Below are positions 26,970 through 35,277 of a stretch of 63,326 nucleotides of DNA, piece after piece (the first letter of the stretch is position 1; the number at the start of each line of letters is the position of its first letter). The DNA is taken from NCBI RefSeq assembly GCF_001510715.1, contig NZ_LMTJ01000010.1, positions 27,279 through 90,604 of the forward strand, written 5' to 3'. The position numbers were made by a program, and so were the translations under genes. The DNA is from Bacillus sp. FJAT-29814 (GTDB taxonomy: Bacteria > Bacillota > Bacilli > Bacillales > Cytobacillaceae). The notes under the pieces are model-generated. The model made no database searches, was not told the origin of the DNA, and worked only from the letters and a program-made list of their open reading frames with translations.

Positions 26970-27015
26970 AAGGAGTCCCGTGGCTGGTGGTTTACCAGTT
27001 ACGGACTCCTTTTTT
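26968..27015 (+). terminator. terminator of pncAB
   Basis: Long imperfect stem: AAAAGGAGTCC with GGACTCCTTTT and an inner CTGG / CCAG, followed by T. Confidence 0.85.
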
Positions 27016-27110
27016 GTCCAGCTCAAGTGCCTGGCCACTAAGGAAAGCTCCTTAGAATAATCATCGCAGGAACAAGCTGTGCTTGTTCCGAAGGCGCTTC
27101 CGCTTTTCTT
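27016..27110. repeat. degenerate bcr-type Bacillus intergenic repeat
   Basis: Starts GTCCAGCTCAAGTGCCTGG and ends AAGGCGCTTCCGCTTTTCTT, the ends I associate with the dispersed structured repeats of Bacillus and relatives. Internal inverted repeats CTAAGGA / TCCTTAG (27038-27055) and GGAACAAGC / GCTTGTTCC (27069-27089) and the outer AAGTGCC / GGCGCTT pairing give a three-arm fold. The family identification is from memory. Confidence 0.65.
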
Positions 27111-27111
27111 G

Positions 27112-27225
27112 TTATTTTTGCTTAAAGAAATCGATAAAAGCATGGTAAATTTCGATTCCCTGATAGGTAAGCATCCCTGCTGCCGATATCGAAAACAAAC
27201 CAATCATAATAAAACGAAGCCACAT
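27112..27225 (-). CDS. 37-residue small membrane protein
   Basis: ATG at 27225 follows GGGAGGAACATAAT on the minus strand. The product begins MWLRFIMIGLFSISAAG, a single hydrophobic segment, and ends in FFKQK. It starts 27 bp after the stop of the 107-residue gene and is probably cotranscribed with it. Function unknown. Confidence 0.6.
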   Translation of the reverse strand: MWLRFIMIGLFSISAAGMLTYQGIEIYHAFIDFFKQK

Positions 27226-27252
27226 ATTATGTTCCTCCCTTATTTTTTGTGG

Positions 27253-27576
27253 TTAGACTGCGGGAGGAAGAATCACATAATTCGATTGATGAAAAACCGC
27301 TGTAAGAAAGCTGCGGTTCCTTGTCGTGTTTTTTGAAAAATAACGTGGAGGGTTTGTTGCTGCAGTAAGGGCAATAGTAAGGATCAGGAGCTGCGGCAGG
27401 CCAGGTGCTTTTTTCTTATCATCATCCGATTGCGACTTTGCCTGTGAATCATCAAGGAAGATAATTGCTTTGGTTACAAGGTGTTTTTGAGGAGGTCCCT
27501 GTGTAAAATGTGAAAAGGTAAAAGCAAGGAAGATGAGAAGCAACGAGATGGAATGTGGCTTAATCATTTTCACCAA
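27253..27576 (-). CDS. putative exported 107-residue protein, unrecognised
   Basis: Starts at TTG 27576 (GTG and ATG codons follow at codons 2 and 4) with AAGGAG 7 nt upstream. An N-terminal hydrophobic segment (ISLLLIFLAFTF) looks like a signal peptide or anchor; the middle is acidic/basic (SQSDDDKKK) and a second hydrophobic stretch (LPQLLILTIALTA) follows. Possibly a two-pass membrane protein. I do not recognise a family. Its partner is the 37-residue gene just downstream. Confidence 0.5.
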   Translation of the reverse strand: MVKMIKPHSISLLLIFLAFTFSHFTQGPPQKHLVTKAIIFLDDSQAKSQSDDDKKKAPGLPQLLILTIALTAATNPPRYFSKNTTRNRSFLTAVFHQSNYVILPPAV

Positions 27577-27832
27577 GGGTTCACTCCTTCCGATGAGATT
27601 GTTTTAATCATATACACTTTCATTATATTTGAAAACCGAAATATTCTGACATTTTTTGCGTAAAAAAGGCACTTGTCTCGATTTCGCAATCAGTCCTGCT
27701 TTGTGTTACAGATTTTCCGAACAAGAAAGTCCATGCAGGGCATAGCCCGTCCTTAGACATGGGATGAGAGAGAGGTCGGATACAGAGCTAGGTGTGTTGG
27801 AGTTTTTCATATGAACTGATACAATATAATAT

Positions 27833-28058
27833 ATGAAAGAATACATACGAACAAAAACAACCGTACATTAATCAACTACCATTTTATTTTTGTCCTCGGT
27901 ACAGAAGGAAAATATTCCTTCGTACTTATGTGGAGGAACGTTTTAAACAGTTGGTACATGAAATATGTGGGGAATTGAAAATTGTTGTCATCGCTTAAGA
28001 GTGAAATGTATCGAGTGAAACAATCAAGCGATACGTTGAAAATCAAAAAAACGTAACT
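27833..28058 (+). pseudogene. tnpA (Y1 transposase) remnant
   Basis: The N-terminal part (INYHFIF, then after a frame change CPRYRRKIFLRTYVEERF and HEICGELKIVVIA) and the C-terminal part (SSETIKRYVENQKN) of an IS605 TnpA are readable, but in several frames with stops. About 190 nt in the middle are missing, removing the HUH motif and the catalytic tyrosine. It cannot make a working transposase. TATAAT just upstream (27823-27828) may now serve tnpB. Confidence 0.75.
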
Positions 28059-28076
28059 AGAGAGGAGCTGACACTT

Positions 28077-29561
28077 ATGACAAGAAAAAATACACCGACT
28101 TATACAATCGAACTTCCACTGAATATTCCTGTTTGGCAACAACACCGTTTGGAAAAGAAACTCAAGATTGCTCGGTACGTCTACAATTCTTGCCTAGGTG
28201 AAGCTCTCAAACGCCATAAACGTGTGAAAGCGGACCAAGAGTATCGTACTTTGCTTCGTGAACCTAAGTCTAAAGAACGTGATAAACAGCTTTCAAAGAT
28301 TCGTTTATCCTATGGATTTTGTGAATATGGTTTGCACTATTTTGTGAAACCTGTTCAGCATAAATTTAAGGAAAATATCGGTAGCTTTGAAGCCCAAAAA
28401 CTTGCTACAAGAGCTTTTCAAGCAGTAGAGAAACTGCATTTTAACAAGGCTCGAAAAGTACACTTCAAAGCGTTTGATGATGATATTTCGATTGAAAACA
28501 AATCAAACCATACTGGATTGCGATATGCAAATGGTAATATCCTTTGGGGGGACAAGCCAACAAAAAAACGTTCTACCCCTAAGAATTGGTTATGTATGCC
28601 GATTGCACCGAATGCTAATGATGAATATGCTCATCTCGCCTTAATGGACAAGACCAAGTATGTTCGAATCTTGAAACGGGTAATACGTGGAAAGGTTCGC
28701 TATTTTGTGCAACTCATTCAGGAAGGCTATCCACCAGCAAAACGTAATCGAAATGTTGCGAATGATGAAAACAAACGTGTAGGTATCGACATTGGCCCAT
28801 CAACGATTGCGATTAGCAGTGAAAAAACCGTACAACTTCGAGAACTAGCTCCAGAATGCAATGCCGATGACAAGAAACTTCGCCGTATTCAGCGAACAAT
28901 GGACAGGTCGAAACGTGCCGCCAATCCTCAAAACTATCAAGAGAATGGTACTACTAAAAAGGGTAAAAAGATATGGATGTATTCCAATCGTTATATAAAG
29001 CTTCGACGAGAGCGGAAAGAAATGTTTCGTAAGATTGCGGTGCAACGAAAACAGTCGCATGAGAAGTTAGCGAACGAGATCTTAGAACTTGGCTCTGATG
29101 TACGAGTGGAAACCATGCGATTTCAATCGCTGCAAAAACGAGCAAAGAAAACAACTCGAAATAAGAAGAATGGCAAGATACACCGTAAAAAACGGTTTGG
29201 CAAATCAATTGCTAACCATGCTCCTGCCATGCTACTAGCGATTATTGATCGAAAACTTGGTTATCAGGGACTGTCAATCAAGAAAATAGATACCTATGCC
29301 ACAAAGGCCAGTCAGTTCAATCATTTGACTGGTGAATATACGAAGAAGCAACTTTCAGAACGTTGGAATGATTTGGGGGACTTTCGTATCCAGCGTGATT
29401 TATATAGTGCTTTCTTAATTGGAAACACAACTGAAATGTTCGATTCCGTTGACATAGAACTATGCAATACACAATGGGACAACTTTGTTAAACTGCACAA
29501 TCGTGAGCTTGAACATCTAAAACAATCATCTAGTCAGACATTGCGTTGGTTTGTCGCATAA
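28077..29561 (+). CDS. tnpB: TnpB-like RNA-guided nuclease/transposase accessory protein without zinc ribbon
   Basis: 494 residues, intact. N-terminal OrfB helix-turn-helix-like segment with RLEKKLKIARYVYNSCL. RuvC residues are visible: D238 (RVGIDIGPST), E345 (DVRVETMRF) and D441 (QRDLYSAFLI). The usual CxxC...CxxC zinc ribbon between RuvC II and III is absent: the only cysteines are near 39, 82, 173, 261 and 463. ATG follows AGAGGAGCTGACACTT. TnpB proteins cut DNA guided by an RNA from the element's right end; activity of this one is inferred. Confidence 0.85.
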   Translation: MTRKNTPTYTIELPLNIPVWQQHRLEKKLKIARYVYNSCLGEALKRHKRVKADQEYRTLLREPKSKERDKQLSKIRLSYGFCEYGLHYFVKPVQHKFKENIGSFEAQKLATRAFQAVEKLHFNKARKVHFKAFDDDISIENKSNHTGLRYANGNILWGDKPTKKRSTPKNWLCMPIAPNANDEYAHLALMDKTKYVRILKRVIRGKVRYFVQLIQEGYPPAKRNRNVANDENKRVGIDIGPSTIAISSEKTVQLRELAPECNADDKKLRRIQRTMDRSKRAANPQNYQENGTTKKGKKIWMYSNRYIKLRRERKEMFRKIAVQRKQSHEKLANEILELGSDVRVETMRFQSLQKRAKKTTRNKKNGKIHRKKRFGKSIANHAPAMLLAIIDRKLGYQGLSIKKIDTYATKASQFNHLTGEYTKKQLSERWNDLGDFRIQRDLYSAFLIGNTTEMFDSVDIELCNTQWDNFVKLHNRELEHLKQSSSQTLRWFVA

Positions 29562-29796
29562 ACACAAATCTGATTGGTCGTGACAACGCCCAAAAGAAGT
29601 CGGAACGGAAAGCACACAAGAGGTCCTTTTAGGCTGGCTTGGCGAAGTGCATTGCTGTACGTAATACGTCCGTTAATGTTCTAGGAGAATATACGCCAGT
29701 ATTTCAGTAGAAACTCTTTCTGCAAAGAAAGATAAGGGTACTGTTAAGAAGCGTATTAGTATCCTGGACCCCACTGCTTTAGGGTGGGAGTTGTCA
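29562..29796 (+). ncRNA. possible omega (reRNA) guide RNA region of tnpB
   Basis: The 235 nt between the tnpB stop and the estimated right end are noncoding and hold hairpins CTTTCT / AGAAAG (near 29728-29743) and CCCAC / GTGGG (29770-29788). In studied elements the guide RNA scaffold ends at the right end and the guide is the next 16-20 nt of flank. Assigned by position only. Confidence 0.4.
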
Positions 29797-29833
29797 GAAT
29801 CTTGCTAGTTAAAATGAGAAAAGGAAGAAAATA

Positions 29834-31204
29834 ATGAGCAGAACATTGCCGGTAACGAGAAATGATTACATAGATGTGGTTTTTGAAGATTTGACCCATG
29901 ATGGGGCTGGAGTGGCAAAGCTTGATGGCTATCCCATCTTCGTCCCCAATGGATTGCCGGGAGAAAAGGCAAAGGTCAAGGTCATTAAGGTAAATAAAAG
30001 CTACGGAGTCGGACGCCTAGTTGAGCTGTATGAACAAAGCCCTTTCCGTGTTGATATTCCTGCCAGTGAAAAACATAAATATGGCGGCTGCCAGCTAGAG
30101 CACATTAGCTATGAGGGCCAGTTGAAATACAAGGAGAATCAGGTACGCCAAGTGCTTGCACGAATTGGGAAGATAGAGGAGGTAGTCGTGCATCCGATTA
30201 TGGGGATGGATGCGCCGTTCTATTATCGAAACAAAGCGCAAGTCCCTGTTGGGGAAAAGGATGGCAAGCTGATTGCCGGATTCTTTAAACCAAGAACGCA
30301 TGAAATTGTCGATACCGATGAAAGTCTGATTCAACTGCCCGAAGTGAATGAGGCTATACAGGTTGTAAAGGAAATATGCAATGAGCTCGGGGTTCCAGCT
30401 TACCAAGAAGAAACTCATAAAGGCGTTTTACGGCATATTATGGCCCGCTTCGGAAAGCAGACCGGGGAACTGATGGTGGTAATCATCACGAGAACGTCAG
30501 AGATTCCTCAAAAAAATAGGCTGGTGGAGGAAATTACGGCTCGTCTGCCAAGAGTGAAATCGATCGTCCATAACGTCAACTCGAAGCGGACCAATGTGAT
30601 CCTTGGCGAAAAAACGACTGTCCTATGGGGCAGTGAAGTCATTTATGATTATATTGGCGACGTGAAGTTCGCCATATCAGCACGATCCTTTTACCAGGTT
30701 AATCCGGTCCAAACGAAAGTGCTTTATGAAAAGGCGTTAGAGTACGCGGATTTAAAAGGGAAGGAAAGCGTCATCGATGCCTATTGCGGCATTGGCACCA
30801 TTTCATTATTTTTGGCGCAAAAGGCGAAAAAAGTGTTCGGTGTGGAAGTAGTACCAGATGCAATCGAGGACGCAAGGCGAAATGCGGAATTGAACAAAAT
30901 GACCAATGTTGAATTTGCGGTCGGCGAGGCTGAAGTTGTGATTCCGAAGTGGTATAAGGAGGGAAATGCAGCAGATGTGCTTGTCGTTGACCCGCCGCGC
31001 AAGGGCTGTGACGAAGCCTTGCTGCAAACCATCATTGAGATGAGGCCGAAAAAGGTCGTCTATGTCTCCTGTAACCCGGCCACCTTGGCGCGCGACCTCA
31101 GAATCCTGGAAGACGGCGGCTTCAAGACATTGGAAGTCCAGCCAGTTGACATGTTCCCAATGACTACACACGTGGAGTGTGTTGCGCATCTTAAATTATT
31201 ATAG
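29834..31204 (+). CDS. rlmD: 23S rRNA (uracil-C5) methyltransferase RlmD/RlmCD
   Basis: 456 residues: N-terminal TRAM domain (VVFEDLTHDGAGVAKLDGYP), central domain and C-terminal SAM methylase with YCGIGTISLFLA, VVDPPRKGCDE and the catalytic VSCNPATLARDL. Methylates U1939 and/or U747 of 23S rRNA. Of the four Fe-S cysteines typical of RlmD only the one in YGGCQLEH remains; the other expected positions read as non-cysteine, for example ESLIQ. Homologue of B. subtilis YefA. The IS element lies immediately upstream and may affect its expression. Confidence 0.92.
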   Translation: MSRTLPVTRNDYIDVVFEDLTHDGAGVAKLDGYPIFVPNGLPGEKAKVKVIKVNKSYGVGRLVELYEQSPFRVDIPASEKHKYGGCQLEHISYEGQLKYKENQVRQVLARIGKIEEVVVHPIMGMDAPFYYRNKAQVPVGEKDGKLIAGFFKPRTHEIVDTDESLIQLPEVNEAIQVVKEICNELGVPAYQEETHKGVLRHIMARFGKQTGELMVVIITRTSEIPQKNRLVEEITARLPRVKSIVHNVNSKRTNVILGEKTTVLWGSEVIYDYIGDVKFAISARSFYQVNPVQTKVLYEKALEYADLKGKESVIDAYCGIGTISLFLAQKAKKVFGVEVVPDAIEDARRNAELNKMTNVEFAVGEAEVVIPKWYKEGNAADVLVVDPPRKGCDEALLQTIIEMRPKKVVYVSCNPATLARDLRILEDGGFKTLEVQPVDMFPMTTHVECVAHLKLL

Positions 31205-31239
31205 GCAGTTCCCCCTCAAATGAGGGGGGCTGCCTTTTT
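31203..31239 (+). terminator. terminator of rlmD
   Basis: AGGCAG-tt-CCCCCTC / GAGGGGG-g-CTGCCT, 4-nt loop, followed by T. Confidence 0.92.
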
Positions 31240-31911
31240 GTTTTGGGCTAATTCATTATGGATGTTGGCAAGTTGTTTATACCAAAAAACTTTTTGCAAA
31301 TCCGGTCAAAATCTGTGCACATTTGACAAATGGTTTGAAAGGTAACCGTAAAAAACATCGATTCCTAACTATTAAACAAGTTGAATGTAGGAGTTTGTCG
31401 GTTGAAATATTTAAATAGTGGTAATATTCACCATATTCCTACTAATTAATGTTTTAGAATATAAACAAGACTGTTTAAAAGAATCTAGTAAATATTTTAT
31501 AGAAACAATCATCATAATAGTTCACCATACATACTTCCGATGGAAGAATTTTTTTTGCAAATTGCCAAGCTTATCTAAACAAAAGATTACATGAAGATAT
31601 TGGAATTTTTTGTAGGTTGTTTTTCGACCTATGACTATATGGTTTGTGACTTTAAGGGGGGTGATAAACCAAGGTAAGCATAAAGCTATGAACGGGGGCG
31701 ATAGGGGGGCTAGCGATACAGTAATGAAAACAATACGTAATGATCAGGGGAAATTAGAAAACAAAACAAAAGATATTTCTGCTAAACATGACTGTTTAGA
31801 TTCAAAAAAAAGCAGGAATGATCGAAGTGCCCTTCTGGGGTCTTATTTACTTGCGTGAAACTATTACCTACATAAAAGGTAGGTCATTTTCTAATAGGGA
31901 GGAGAATGGAT
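31240..31911 (+). other. long leader upstream of the InhA protease gene
   Basis: About 670 bp without a convincing gene. It holds GTAGGA / TCCTAC flanking a near-palindrome (31387-31438), TGGTTT / AAACCA (31640-31671) and a G-rich stretch 31675-31720 where GCTA / TAGC and GTA / TAC could pair. A 75-codon open frame at 31631-31858 has no sensible binding site or composition. The region is probably regulatory; I cannot assign a known riboswitch. Confidence 0.45.
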
Positions 31912-34203
31912 TTGAAATTTAGAAGTAAAATTGCAGCAATAACGACTACTATATTGCTTGCGACGTCTTCAACAGCAGTTTTTGCAGCGGATCCAGGGCT
32001 GGATAAATTGCCCGCCCCAGTAGATCCCCAGTCATGGGTGAATCCGGAAAATATGACATGGAATGATTATAAAAAGGTCCCTGGTATTGACTGGAATAGT
32101 CCAGATGTTAAACCAGAAACAGAACTTAGAGGGGCCTTGATTTTGGTCGACTTTCCGGATCAGGATTTTATCTTGACCAAACCGAAGGGTTCAGAGCTCA
32201 TCGGTAACCCACAAGTCGATGCCGTTCCTCGTGAAAAACTTGGGGAATGGTGGAGAGACTTCCTGAATGTTCCTAGCAAACTCAACAACTATCAAACAAT
32301 CGATAACTTTTGGAAAGAGAACTCTCATGGAAAATGGGGTGTATCTCTTGATTCCTATGGTCCATACCGCTTGGATAAGTTTGAATTTCAGTATGGGCTT
32401 GAAAACAGTATGAATCCAGGTGCCCGGCCAAGCAATTATCCAAGTGGGAACCTTTTCACGGATGGCGTAAATGCAGCAGCAGCTGACATCACCGCCTCTG
32501 GACAGGAATATGACTTTGCGTTCATCGTTCATGCCGGCTATGATGAATCCACTGTATGGCAGGAACTTGGCGAAATGATGTTTTTGAATCAAGACAAGGT
32601 GCCTGATGAATTTGGTCCGCCGAAGGATATGCCTGGATTTGAAAACATGCCAAACTGGGCAAAAACTCGTTATGTACCATGGTCTTCCTGGTACGCAGCA
32701 AAAGCTATTTGGTCTGCCGCATCTAGCGCAAGGATCAATGGAAAAACAATTCGTGTTTCTATTCAAGGCGAAAGTGATGGAATGGGCACATTCGCTCATG
32801 AATTTGGTCATCTCCGCGGTCTTGGCGATAACTACAATAATGCAGCTCTTGACCCTAGAACCTATTCGGGTTATTGGGAAACTATGAGCCGTGGATCATT
32901 CAATGGCCCGGGTGGAACGCACACTCGCTGGATGATTCCATCTACCCTCGGTGCTTCTTTATCGGCACCACATATGCTCCGTAATAAGATGAAACAGGGC
33001 TTTGTATCCAATGATGAAGTCCTGCAGCTAAACCGTGATGAATTAAAAGAATCTGGACCGGCGTTTGCAGAAATTGTCGCTCGACAAGCACCAATTGGCA
33101 GTAAATTCGGCCGAACCGGACTCCACGGCATCAACATCAGCATGAACGATTTAACACCAACAGATTACCTTGCCGGTGACTGGCGCAACGATATCCTTGG
33201 TTCTGCTAATAGTAGAATGTTCAATAACTACACCCTTGAAGTGGTAGACCGCTTTGGTGCGGATTCCTTTGCAGCCGACTCCGGTGTATTGATCGCCAAA
33301 ACGAAAAATGCGGAGACCGCCCCGAACATTTGGGTAGTTGATTCGCATCCTGAGGATATTAACCTGAAGGACTTTACAAGACCTGACGGCACTACAGCTA
33401 TGGTTGGTAAAGGTGACCCTCGCCAAGCTCTTGATGCTTTATTCAAAGCTGGGAATGGGAAAAGTTTGGTTGCCGGAAAGTTCGATGGTTCGATTGACAA
33501 AGACTCTATTGTCAGTGAGTACATCGATCCATACAATAAGCTTCATTTCTACATTTTAGGGAAAAACAAAGACAATGACGGCGTACTTCGTTATCAGGTT
33601 GCGGTCCGTAACACAGAGGGCGCAGGCGCCTATAAACGCGGAGTGGATGTAAGTGCTGAAACTGTACAACCTGCCGTACCGGGCAAAGTGGCAGTCTATC
33701 ATTTTAATGTCACCAATACCGGAGAAGCAAAGGATCTATTCCGTGTCAACGCTTCTGCAGGTGATTGGACAGTTCAACTTGATCAAAACGTAGTGGCTGT
33801 GGAACCAGGAGCAACCGTTGCCGTACCGGTATACGTGAAAATTCCGAAGGGCAAGACAGCTCCGGCCACTCTTACTTTTACGGCCACTTCAGAGACAGAC
33901 TCTAAGCAAAGCGTTACCGATACGAATCTTTTGGCAAGCAATCTTAGCGCAGAAGGATTAAGTTCTGTAATTGATAGTTTTGCTAAAGAGGGAGCTTTCA
34001 AAGCAGGTGCAGCGCAAGCATTGAAGGCACATTTGATTTCCGTCAATCAATTTGAAAAGAATGGATCTGCGGATAAGGTTGTTAAACACATTAATGATTT
34101 TAAAGGATTCCTGGATCTTAAAAAAGATGCAGATCAGATCTCCGCAAAAGCGTATAACAGTTTGAAAGCGCATGCAGATGCGATGATTCAAGTCTGGCAA
34201 TAG
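31912..34203 (+). CDS. immune inhibitor A-like secreted metalloprotease (M6 family)
   Basis: 763 residues from TTG at 31912, 7 nt after GGGAGGAG; an ATG two codons earlier touches the binding site. Signal peptide with basic start and cleavage near VFA-ADP. Zinc motif HEFGH at about residue 296, inside AHEFGHLRGLGDNYN. After the peptidase come a NEW3-like beta domain (about 575-660) and a C-terminal helical FIMAH-like domain (LSAEGLSSVIDSF to the end). M6 peptidases degrade host defence peptides in B. cereus, but here a nutritional role is equally possible. A foldase gene, prsA, follows. Confidence 0.88.
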   Translation: MKFRSKIAAITTTILLATSSTAVFAADPGLDKLPAPVDPQSWVNPENMTWNDYKKVPGIDWNSPDVKPETELRGALILVDFPDQDFILTKPKGSELIGNPQVDAVPREKLGEWWRDFLNVPSKLNNYQTIDNFWKENSHGKWGVSLDSYGPYRLDKFEFQYGLENSMNPGARPSNYPSGNLFTDGVNAAAADITASGQEYDFAFIVHAGYDESTVWQELGEMMFLNQDKVPDEFGPPKDMPGFENMPNWAKTRYVPWSSWYAAKAIWSAASSARINGKTIRVSIQGESDGMGTFAHEFGHLRGLGDNYNNAALDPRTYSGYWETMSRGSFNGPGGTHTRWMIPSTLGASLSAPHMLRNKMKQGFVSNDEVLQLNRDELKESGPAFAEIVARQAPIGSKFGRTGLHGINISMNDLTPTDYLAGDWRNDILGSANSRMFNNYTLEVVDRFGADSFAADSGVLIAKTKNAETAPNIWVVDSHPEDINLKDFTRPDGTTAMVGKGDPRQALDALFKAGNGKSLVAGKFDGSIDKDSIVSEYIDPYNKLHFYILGKNKDNDGVLRYQVAVRNTEGAGAYKRGVDVSAETVQPAVPGKVAVYHFNVTNTGEAKDLFRVNASAGDWTVQLDQNVVAVEPGATVAVPVYVKIPKGKTAPATLTFTATSETDSKQSVTDTNLLASNLSAEGLSSVIDSFAKEGAFKAGAAQALKAHLISVNQFEKNGSADKVVKHINDFKGFLDLKKDADQISAKAYNSLKAHADAMIQVWQ

Positions 34204-34218
34204 GTTAGAGTAAAATAC

Positions 34219-34298
34219 CTCCTGTACCGGGTATGCTGCTTGGTACAGGGGGGATACATAGAAAAATCGAAGGAATTTTAAAGCTTATTTAGCTTTTT
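34219..34298 (+). terminator. two hairpins after the protease gene
   Basis: CCTGTACC / GGTACAGG (34221-34249) has no T-run; AAAGCT / AGCTTT (34280-34296) is short but followed by T. Together they may end the protease message partially. Confidence 0.5.
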
Positions 34299-34374
34299 AT
34301 CTGGATGCTAAATCCAAGTCAGATTCGAAAGCCGCCATGACTTTGGAAAGTGTCAAAAGTAGGAGTGAAGATAA

Positions 34375-35277
34375 TTGAAAAATAGGATCACAGTTTTAGC
34401 CATTTTATCATTGTTAATTTTACTTGGTGCCTGTTCGGCTCTTGCCTCTGGCGCTGAGAGCGAGGTACTTGTTAAAACGGACTATGGAAATATCTCAAAA
34501 GATGATTTATATAAAGAAGTGGTAAGTTCCGAGCGGGGAAAAGAATTGATTCAAAAGTTGGTTTATATGAAAATTTTGGAAGGGAAATATGAAGTATCTG
34601 ATAAAGAGGTGAATCAACGGCTGGACGAGATAAAGGAACAGGCCGGTGGTGAAGATGGATTTAAAATGCTCCTGCAACAACAGGGCTTTAACAACGAAGA
34701 AGAATTAAAAGATCAAATTAAACAATCCCTTTATTTCTTTAAAGCAACAACGGACGGGGTGAAAGTCTCAGATAAACAAATAAAAGATTACTATGAACAA
34801 AATAAAGACCAATACACGGAGGTGCGAACCAGTCATATTCTCGTGGATGAGGAGTCAACGGCTAAAGAAATTGAAATAGAACTACAGAAAGGAGCCGATT
34901 TTGCCGAATTAGCAAAAAAACAATCGACAGATAAGGTGTCTGGGGCAGAAGGCGGGGATTTGGGCTATCTTTCTGGAAAGAGCCAGGAAATGGACCCAAC
35001 ATTTCTTGCGGCCGCTTTGAAATTGAAAAGAGATGAAGTGAGCGAGCCGGTTAAGACAATGTTTGGTTATCACATCATTAAGGTAACAGATAGAAAGGTG
35101 ACGCCATTAAGCAAGGTGAAAGATCAAATCAAACAAACGCTTATGGGGAAAGATGCAAAATCTATCCAGGAGATATTAAACAATTTCAATAAAGAAATTG
35201 AGGTTAAACAAGATGCATTTAAAGATGCATTCAAGGATGTAGAACCGCAACAACCACAGATTCCCCCTCAAAAATAA
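34375..35277 (+). CDS. prsA: PrsA-like peptidyl-prolyl isomerase lipoprotein
   Basis: 300 residues from TTG at 34375, behind AGGAGTGAAGATAA. Lipobox ILLGAC gives the lipidated cysteine at residue 20. N-terminal SurA-like region, then a parvulin domain from YTEVRTSHILVDE (about 140) to FGYHIIKVTDRK (about 240), and a Gln/Pro-rich tail. PrsA folds exported proteins at the membrane-wall interface; the adjacent secreted protease is a likely client (inference). Confidence 0.92.
   Translation: MKNRITVLAILSLLILLGACSALASGAESEVLVKTDYGNISKDDLYKEVVSSERGKELIQKLVYMKILEGKYEVSDKEVNQRLDEIKEQAGGEDGFKMLLQQQGFNNEEELKDQIKQSLYFFKATTDGVKVSDKQIKDYYEQNKDQYTEVRTSHILVDEESTAKEIEIELQKGADFAELAKKQSTDKVSGAEGGDLGYLSGKSQEMDPTFLAAALKLKRDEVSEPVKTMFGYHIIKVTDRKVTPLSKVKDQIKQTLMGKDAKSIQEILNNFNKEIEVKQDAFKDAFKDVEPQQPQIPPQK

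Larger units (their letters stand above)
27720..29796 (+). mobile_element. IS200/IS605-like element with dead tnpA and intact tnpB
   Basis: Contains a tnpA remnant and a full tnpB in the usual order. The left part has a structured stretch around 27734-27765 (CCCGTC...GACATGGG); the right part ends with CCCAC / GTGGG (29770-29788) followed by AGTTGTCA, which looks like an IS605 right end. Exact ends are estimates; this class makes no terminal inverted repeats or target duplication. It sits just upstream of rlmD. Confidence 0.75.

Noticed and set aside
31631..31858. 75-codon open frame upstream of the protease
   Set aside because: No proper binding site, odd composition, and it covers probable RNA structure.
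32191..32811. 206-codon open frame antisense to the InhA-like protease gene
   Set aside because: Shadow frame; the sense strand has signal peptide and HEFGH motif.
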